A stretch of DNA of 56,513 nucleotides from an uncultured Lachnospiraceae bacterium (GTDB taxonomy: Bacteria > Bacillota > Clostridia > Lachnospirales > Lachnospiraceae): the NCBI GenBank assembly GCA_910587935.1, contig CAJUNP010000019.1:1-56513 (forward strand), given 5' to 3'. The notes under the pieces were generated by a model that worked only from the letters and a program-made list of their open reading frames with translations, ran no database searches and was not told the DNA's origin. The translations under genes were made by a program, and so were the position numbers. Shown here piece after piece: positions 52,607-56,513 of the stretch; positions within the stretch are counted from its first letter, which is position 1; each line of letters opens with the position of its first letter.

Positions 52607-52654
52607 GATAAAATCATGTATATAATGTACAGACACAATGATTTTATCATTATA
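52607..52654 (-). promoter_or_regulatory. agrC leader: -10 element and 11-bp inverted repeat
   Basis: Minus-strand TATAAT at 52649-52654 (weak -35), followed by exact arms 52638-52648 and 52607-52617 (GATAAAATCAT type) around a 20-base spacer, ending 23 bases before the agrC start. It can act as RNA hairpin or operator. A CTGTTT-GA-AAACAG hairpin lies upstream (52674-52687), just after agrB. Confidence 0.5.
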
Positions 52655-52698
52655 AATAGTGAATTTGAATAATCTGTTTGAAAACAGTTTTCTTATAG

Positions 52699-53283
52699 TT
52701 ACTGATTATTAAATTTTTCTAAATCATTTTTTATAAACCATGCGCCGTATCCGAACCCGCACCAAATTACAGCCCCCAATATCGCATATGCCGCTTTTTC
52801 ACTTATAAAAAGACAGGATACGCCAAGCAACATTGCTGCGCTTACGGTAATCCGCGTTTTTTTTCTGTTATATTGTTTCTCCGTCTCACCCAAAGGCTTA
52901 TTATCATCCTCCAACGGAGCAAACAGAAAAACAAAAAAACCGGCCGGCGCCGCCATAATCAAAGTCAGAAGACTTTGAAAAGGAAAAGTAAATTTGATCC
53001 ATAACAGAGTCAATACTAATGTTGCGCAGGACAGAAAATGGCAGGTAACCCAATTCCCCGCATGATAGCCTCCCGCTGAAGAACGAAGCGGGATCAGCGT
53101 ACCTAAAAATAAGATGCAAAACAATGGCAGTCCCATCACAATTCCTATCAGCAGACTGATCATAAGGTTGGCGCCCAATATGAATATACTGTTTAATACA
53201 TACAGGTACACTTCTTCATGTTCTTTTTCTATACTGCCATTTTCTTCCAATGCGCTGACAATTTTATAGAGAAATTTATTCAT
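52699..53283 (-). CDS. agrB: AgrB-like peptide-processing membrane protease
   Basis: 194 residues with about five helices. The AgrB catalytic pair is His74 and Cys81 (SSAGGYHAGNWVTCHFLSC), spaced 7 as in the S. aureus enzyme (His77/Cys84). It cuts the AgrD precursor and forms the thiolactone. The start at 53283 lies inside the end of agrD (8-base overlap), so translation is coupled. Confidence 0.93.
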   Translation of the reverse strand: MNKFLYKIVSALEENGSIEKEHEEVYLYVLNSIFILGANLMISLLIGIVMGLPLFCILFLGTLIPLRSSAGGYHAGNWVTCHFLSCATLVLTLLWIKFTFPFQSLLTLIMAAPAGFFVFLFAPLEDDNKPLGETEKQYNRKKTRITVSAAMLLGVSCLFISEKAAYAILGAVIWCGFGYGAWFIKNDLEKFNNQ

Positions 53284-53443
53284 GCCCTTTTAAGTTTGAA
53301 AATGCCTTTAAATTCTCAGGTTCTTTCGGCTGATGATACACAAAATAACAGCACTGGCTGGAAATCTCTCCCGCTGCTTTATTTAATGCCGCTGCTGCCG
53401 CATTACATACATTTTTTTTAACTGCATCTTTTAAATTTTTCAT
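53276..53443 (-). CDS. agrD: AgrD-like cyclic autoinducer peptide precursor
   Basis: 55 residues. Amphipathic N-terminal helix (MKNLKDAVKKNVCNAAAAAL), a signal core with Cys31-Cys32, and an acidic/Pro C-terminal recognition part (HQPKEPENLKAF). By the usual AgrD layout (Cys plus four residues, then x-[QE]-P), the ring is predicted as C32-Y-F-V-Y36, a five-residue thiolactone, with an N-terminal tail of unknown length ending SSQC. GGGAGG lies 6 bases before the ATG at 53443. Too short for many gene callers. Confidence 0.9.
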   Translation of the reverse strand: MKNLKDAVKKNVCNAAAAALNKAAGEISSQCCYFVYHQPKEPENLKAFSNLKGHE

Positions 53444-53468
53444 AATTATCCTCCCGTTATTTTTTGTT

Positions 53469-53536
53469 ATTTTACCATAATCTGACAGACCCAAACCATA
53501 AATGTAATATTTGAACAGATATCATGTAACTTTTGA
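53469..53536 (-). promoter_or_regulatory. agrD promoter with two 22-bp-spaced direct repeats (AgrA-type site)
   Basis: Plus-strand ATGTAAnnTTTGA occurs at 53502-53514 and 53524-53536, exactly 22 bases apart, and a third partial ATGTAA at 53553. The minus-strand TAAAAT (-10) is at 53469-53474 with no good -35. The repeats fall near -47 and -69, where LytTR regulators such as AgrA bind as paired direct repeats. Autoinduction by the downstream-encoded AgrA is inferred. Confidence 0.6.
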
Positions 53537-53584
53537 CACATTCTTTTAAAAAATGTAAATAATTGTCCTTGCCGGTAAACAATT

Positions 53585-53624
53585 TTAGCGGTACAGCTCC
53601 TATAATTGGAAACCATACCGCTAA
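53585..53624 (-). terminator. hairpin after agrA
   Basis: TTAGCGGTA (53585-53593) pairs with TACCGCTAA (53616-53624); an inner TCC/GGA pairing is possible. It begins 14 bases after the agrA stop. The T-run is poor, so it may be a weak terminator or structural element between agrA and agrD. Confidence 0.5.
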
Positions 53625-53637
53625 TGCAGCTTTTATA

Positions 53638-54369
53638 TTATTCATTTTCCATCTGGGCGAGATGATATTTCCGTACCTCTTTTTTATATTTCCTGCTGAT
53701 CGGAAATCCCTTATTAATATCAGTTATTACCTTAATTGCCGTATACGTTTCGATAAACTGTGTATTTACAATGGCTGATTTCCGAACCCGGAGAAATTTT
53801 ATGTCTGCTTCCTTAAGGGCTGCTTCAACCTCGCCCATTTTGCCGTAGTAAAAATAATCCTTGCACAAACTGCCTTTTCCGGTTGTGTTAATATGAATAA
53901 TTCTTCTGTCGCTCTGAAAATAACGAATCTCCGACAACGGTATTTTATAACTCACTCGGTTGAATTTAAATGAAAAATTTTCCCGATGATCATACCGAAC
54001 ATTTATAATATATTTTAGCTTATCACGCACTTTGGTTTCGTCTACGGGCTTATTCAGAAAAGCCACACACCACACTTCAATCATTTCCTTACAATACTGG
54101 TCGTGATTGGATATAAACATGATGATTGCCTCGTTATCAAACTTTCTGACTGCCCGGGCCGTTTCGATTCCATTCATACCGTTCATTGCCACATCCAGAA
54201 TCAGGATATCCATATTTCCGGTCGCCTCAATTTCACACAGCAGATCCTCGCCGCTTTGAAATGCAAATATTTCTACATTTTTCACCAAATCGGCCATAAT
54301 TTTTTCCACCATCTGTCTTATGGTTTCCAATTCGGAAACAACATCTTCACAAATAGCAATTCTTATCAT
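53638..54369 (-). CDS. agrA: AgrA-like LytTR response regulator
   Basis: 243 residues: receiver with ED pair (8-9), phosphoacceptor Asp59 (ILILDVAMNGMNG), then a LytTR DNA-binding domain (about 140-240) with FKFNRVSYKIPLSEIRYFQSDRRIIHI and FLRVRKSAIVNTQFIETY. Expected to be phosphorylated by AgrC and to act on the repeats upstream of agrD. The ATG at 54369 has CAGGT 8 bases upstream; a longer frame from 54429 is unsupported. agrA lies upstream of agrD here, not after agrC as in Staphylococcus. Confidence 0.9.
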   Translation of the reverse strand: MIRIAICEDVVSELETIRQMVEKIMADLVKNVEIFAFQSGEDLLCEIEATGNMDILILDVAMNGMNGIETARAVRKFDNEAIIMFISNHDQYCKEMIEVWCVAFLNKPVDETKVRDKLKYIINVRYDHRENFSFKFNRVSYKIPLSEIRYFQSDRRIIHINTTGKGSLCKDYFYYGKMGEVEAALKEADIKFLRVRKSAIVNTQFIETYTAIKVITDINKGFPISRKYKKEVRKYHLAQMENE

Positions 54370-54509
54370 TTCTATTACCTGTATACCTTTATGAATATTA
54401 TTATAACGTTTACTATAATAATATATCATTTAAGTAAATGAAATACAATACCAACATTGCTAATCTTATGGATGGAATTTTAATTTATAATCATGCCTTC
54501 CATGTAGCA

Positions 54510-55214
54510 TTAATCAAACAATATTTCATCCACCGTTACAAACGTATATCCCTCTTCCAGAAGTTCATCTACCACTTTAAGCGCTGCGGTCACCGACGTA
54601 TCATAATAGTCATGCATTAAAATAATATCGTTTTCTTTCGCTTTACTAACTACCTTGGAAGCGATCCCCGTTACGCTTTTTGAGCACCAGTCAAGAGGAT
54701 CGACGGTCCAGAGCACCGGAAACATATTCAGTTCCTCTTCGAAGCTTTTATCCCAGCTCCCATAAGGCGGACGTACATATAAAACCTCTTCTCCCGTTAT
54801 CCCGCTGATTACTTCATTGGTTTTAATAAGTTCTTTCCGGAACTCTTCTCTGTTTCCGGAGCGCAGCTGCATATGGCTGTATGTGTGATTCCCTATCAGG
54901 TGGCCTTCATTTTCCATACGCTCTATGACCTCCGGGTGAAGCTCGGCATGTTCCCCGGTAACAAAAAAGGTTGCCTTAACCCCGCGTTCCTTCAACCCGT
55001 CCAACAACTGCTCCGTAAAGCAGGGATGAGGCCCGTCATCAAAAGTCAAAGCAATCTTCTTAATCTGCTCTTTTTGCGTCTCCTGGCGCTGACCTGCCGC
55101 CGCGCTTCCGGACAACAGCCGGATTTCCGAATGTTGTCCGGAAACAAATAATCCTGTCAGCACAAGATCTGCCGTCAATAGCAACAACAAAATACTTTTC
55201 CTGTTCATAAACAT
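54510..55214 (-). CDS. secreted polysaccharide deacetylase (NodB/PdaA-like)
   Basis: 234 residues. Signal or anchor helix (SILLLLLTADLVLTGLFVSG), then the NodB domain: ALTFDDGPHP (catalytic Asp pair), HTYSH (metal His), RPPYGSWD, LWTVDPLDW, and IILMHDYYD. Carbohydrate esterase family 4, removing N-acetyl groups from peptidoglycan or another glycan outside the cell. The first ATG follows AAGGA; a second is two codons in. It is the nearest gene upstream of agrA on the same strand, but the link to agr is unproven. Confidence 0.9.
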   Translation of the reverse strand: MFMNRKSILLLLLTADLVLTGLFVSGQHSEIRLLSGSAAAGQRQETQKEQIKKIALTFDDGPHPCFTEQLLDGLKERGVKATFFVTGEHAELHPEVIERMENEGHLIGNHTYSHMQLRSGNREEFRKELIKTNEVISGITGEEVLYVRPPYGSWDKSFEEELNMFPVLWTVDPLDWCSKSVTGIASKVVSKAKENDIILMHDYYDTSVTAALKVVDELLEEGYTFVTVDEILFD

Positions 55215-55338
55215 CCGATGTCCTTCTGTTCTTACTATTCAATATATGCCTGATTCCGCAGCAAATATCCGTCAATCACTTCATAATCTGTTGTAAATAA
55301 TCTAATACTTGCTGCTCGTCTTCCTCCTGCTTCTTGTA

Positions 55339-55367
55339 TTGACATTTCTCAGTCCCCGTGCTATACT
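55339..55367 (+). promoter_or_regulatory. promoter of the ABC exporter operon
   Basis: TTGACA (55339-55344), 17 bases, TATACT (55362-55367): near consensus. Predicted start about 55374, followed at once by an inverted repeat. Confidence 0.85.
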
Positions 55368-55379
55368 GCAAATAACCAA

Positions 55380-55395
55380 TTAACCAAAAGGTTAA
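55380..55395 (+). promoter_or_regulatory. operator candidate downstream of the promoter
   Basis: TTAACC-AAAA-GGTTAA, a perfect 6-bp-arm inverted repeat about 6-20 bases past the transcription start; TAACCA also repeats directly just upstream (55374 on). A repressor binding here would block the transporter genes. No regulator gene is visible nearby on this side. Confidence 0.5.
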
Positions 55396-55418
55396 AATCT
55401 TGGAAGGGGGTGTTCTCT

Positions 55419-56171
55419 TTGTTAGAAGTTTCCGGCCTGTCTTTTCATTATCAACCTCATATACCTGTGCTGACCGATCTTACTTTTTCCGTATTAGATG
55501 GAGAAATCGTTGGCCTGTCAGGGAAAAACGGAGTTGGGAAAACTACAACCTTAAAGCTGATTTTGGGGTTACTACCGCTTGAAAAAGGCTCTATCTGCCT
55601 TGGTAACTACTCGCTGTATCTACATCCCATGCAATACAAGAAACAAATTAACTATGTTTCTGACAGCCACGATATATACGACAATCTTACGGGAAAAGAA
55701 TATTTGAATTTTATAGCGGATATGTACGAAGTACCTTCTGAAACAAGAGCTAAAATTTATACTCCGCTGATCGAAGCGTTTCAGGTTGGAAAATATCTGA
55801 ATAGCCCTATTAAAAAATTATCTCATGGGACAAAGCAAAAAATTGCTATTATAGCATCCCTGGTTAATGATCCTCTGCTTTGGGTGTTAGATGAGCCAAT
55901 GACGGGACTGGATGTAGAAGCTGTTCAGGTCTTAAAGGAATTGATTAAATCCAGAGCGGCCTACGGAAAATCTGTTCTATTTTCATCTCATATATTGGAA
56001 ATTTGTGAGAATTTGTGTGATAAAATTGTCATCATGCAAGCTGGAATGATTAAAAAAACAATTGAGCTTCGAGATAACCCTTCCTATATTTCTTTGGAGG
56101 ATATTTATTTGGAGGTGGTTAATGATGTACCGATGGACAAAGATTTTTCAATTAAGCAAAACAATATGTAA
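55419..56171 (+). CDS. ABC transporter ATP-binding protein
   Basis: 250 residues. Walker A GKNGVGKTT, Q-loop, signature LSHGTKQK, Walker B LLWVLDEPMTGLD, H-loop SSHIL. ABC-2-type exporter ATPase of the multidrug/bacitracin-like group. The TTG at 55419 is chosen with GGGGG 8 bases upstream; a GTG at 55410 overlaps the ribosome site. The permease gene begins inside its end (50-base overlap). Confidence 0.9.
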   Translation: MLEVSGLSFHYQPHIPVLTDLTFSVLDGEIVGLSGKNGVGKTTTLKLILGLLPLEKGSICLGNYSLYLHPMQYKKQINYVSDSHDIYDNLTGKEYLNFIADMYEVPSETRAKIYTPLIEAFQVGKYLNSPIKKLSHGTKQKIAIIASLVNDPLLWVLDEPMTGLDVEAVQVLKELIKSRAAYGKSVLFSSHILEICENLCDKIVIMQAGMIKKTIELRDNPSYISLEDIYLEVVNDVPMDKDFSIKQNNM

Positions 56172-56513
56172 GATCAATTTCAGCTTTTTGAATTTTCGGT
56201 ATAAGTTAAAAGAACGCCCCGATACCTACTTAATTGCGCTGACTTGCTTTGTTTTAAGTATTATAGGCGTGTTCTATTACTACTATTTTCAAATGCTTGG
56301 GCAGCTTTATGACGGACTTTCCGAGCTGGGGTTGGGAGCTTTGTTTTGCAGGCTTGCACTGTTTGCAGTGGCGATGATACTCTCGATAGTGAGCGCCTTC
56401 CTACTGATAAATATTTTTTGCTTTTCAAAGGATATAGAACATTTGCTGCTATTTCCAATGAGGCCATGCGACATTTTTACAAGTAAGTACATTACAGTAA
56501 TCTTGTTTTGCTA
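56122..56513 (+). CDS. ABC-2 type permease, partial (cut by window end)
   Basis: The open frame runs from ATG 56122 (GGAGGTGG 6 bases upstream; a second ATG follows) to the window edge, 130 residues without a stop. Polar N-terminus (TKIFQLSKTICKINFSFLNFRYKLKERPD), then helices (YLIALTCFVLSIIGVFYYYYF; LALFAVAMILSIVSAFLLINIF) and LLFPMRPCDIFTSKY, typical of the membrane subunit of such exporters. It overlaps the ATPase gene by 50 bases, implying coupling. Confidence 0.82.
   Translation, partial: MMYRWTKIFQLSKTICKINFSFLNFRYKLKERPDTYLIALTCFVLSIIGVFYYYYFQMLGQLYDGLSELGLGALFCRLALFAVAMILSIVSAFLLINIFCFSKDIEHLLLFPMRPCDIFTSKYITVILFC

Noticed and set aside
55235..55345. 36-codon minus-strand ORF (MSIQEAGG...) between the deacetylase and the ABC promoter
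   Set aside because: Its ribosome site is weak, it overlaps the near-consensus plus-strand promoter, and no family is recognised. Another frame here (ending VLDYLQQIMK) also looks protein-like, so this may be a relic.
1..56513. CRISPR array, tRNA genes, insertion sequences or prophage
   Set aside because: No regularly spaced repeats, tRNA-like arms outside tmRNA, transposase or integrase motifs were seen.

Overview
The window reads as chromosomal DNA of a low-to-mid GC Gram-positive anaerobe, most likely class Clostridia and probably Lachnospiraceae-like. This rests on strong Shine-Dalgarno sites, sigma-A type promoters, lipobox lipoproteins, the block rho-rpmE-DUF1385-prmC-prfA, DUF4364 and DUF6512 proteins, a one-piece tmRNA and a clostridial agr locus. 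Most genes are on the minus strand. No phage, insertion sequence, CRISPR array or tRNA was recognised. The species assignment is inference.

Layout. 1-220: a strong leftward promoter and a boxA-like leader, as found before rRNA genes that would lie just outside the window. 222-6414: a minus-strand run of response regulator, histidine kinase, hflX, a large membrane protein and a lipoprotein. 6486-10559: trans-translation and RNA decay genes (ssrA tmRNA, smpB, rnr) and secG. 10659-18876: an oligopeptide ABC importer (oppABCDF) plus a small membrane protein; its OppC carries a very large extracytoplasmic insertion. 18945-23416: a membrane protein, enolase, a DUF6512 protein and phosphoglycerate mutase. 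23629-25816 (plus): a predicted Mn-type CDF exporter and adenosine deaminase. 25854-29694 (plus): a leader peptide, an attenuator and a heterodimeric ABC exporter. 29753-32622: a second two-component system with a membrane-anchored partner. 32751-36545: a permuted NlpC/P60-like protein, a YfhO protein and a thioesterase. 36845-41604: prfA, prmC, DUF1385, rpmE and rho. 41884-49017: an EEP-family phosphatase or nuclease, malic enzyme, a radical SAM protein, DUF4364, rarA and an HD-GYP protein. 49035-54369: a hybrid kinase, an XRE regulator and a complete agr system (agrC, agrB, agrD, agrA). 54510-56513: a polysaccharide deacetylase and an ABC exporter cut by the window edge.

How the parts work together. 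Two stretches deserve most attention. First, the ABC exporter at 26149-29694 is preceded by a 27-residue leader ORF with an excellent ribosome site and then a strong intrinsic terminator. This is the layout of ribosome-sensing attenuation, as known for BmrB-BmrCD. The end of the leader ORF is complementary to its own ribosome-binding site. Second, the agr locus has a readable signal precursor (core CYFVY followed by HQP) and two 22-bp-spaced direct repeats just upstream of the agrD promoter, where a LytTR regulator would bind. It sits beside an XRE regulator, a hybrid kinase with one degenerate receiver and an HD-GYP protein. A 12-bp motif is shared by the XRE and agrC promoters. A link between peptide quorum sensing and cyclic-di-GMP turnover is a reasonable hypothesis, not a demonstrated fact.
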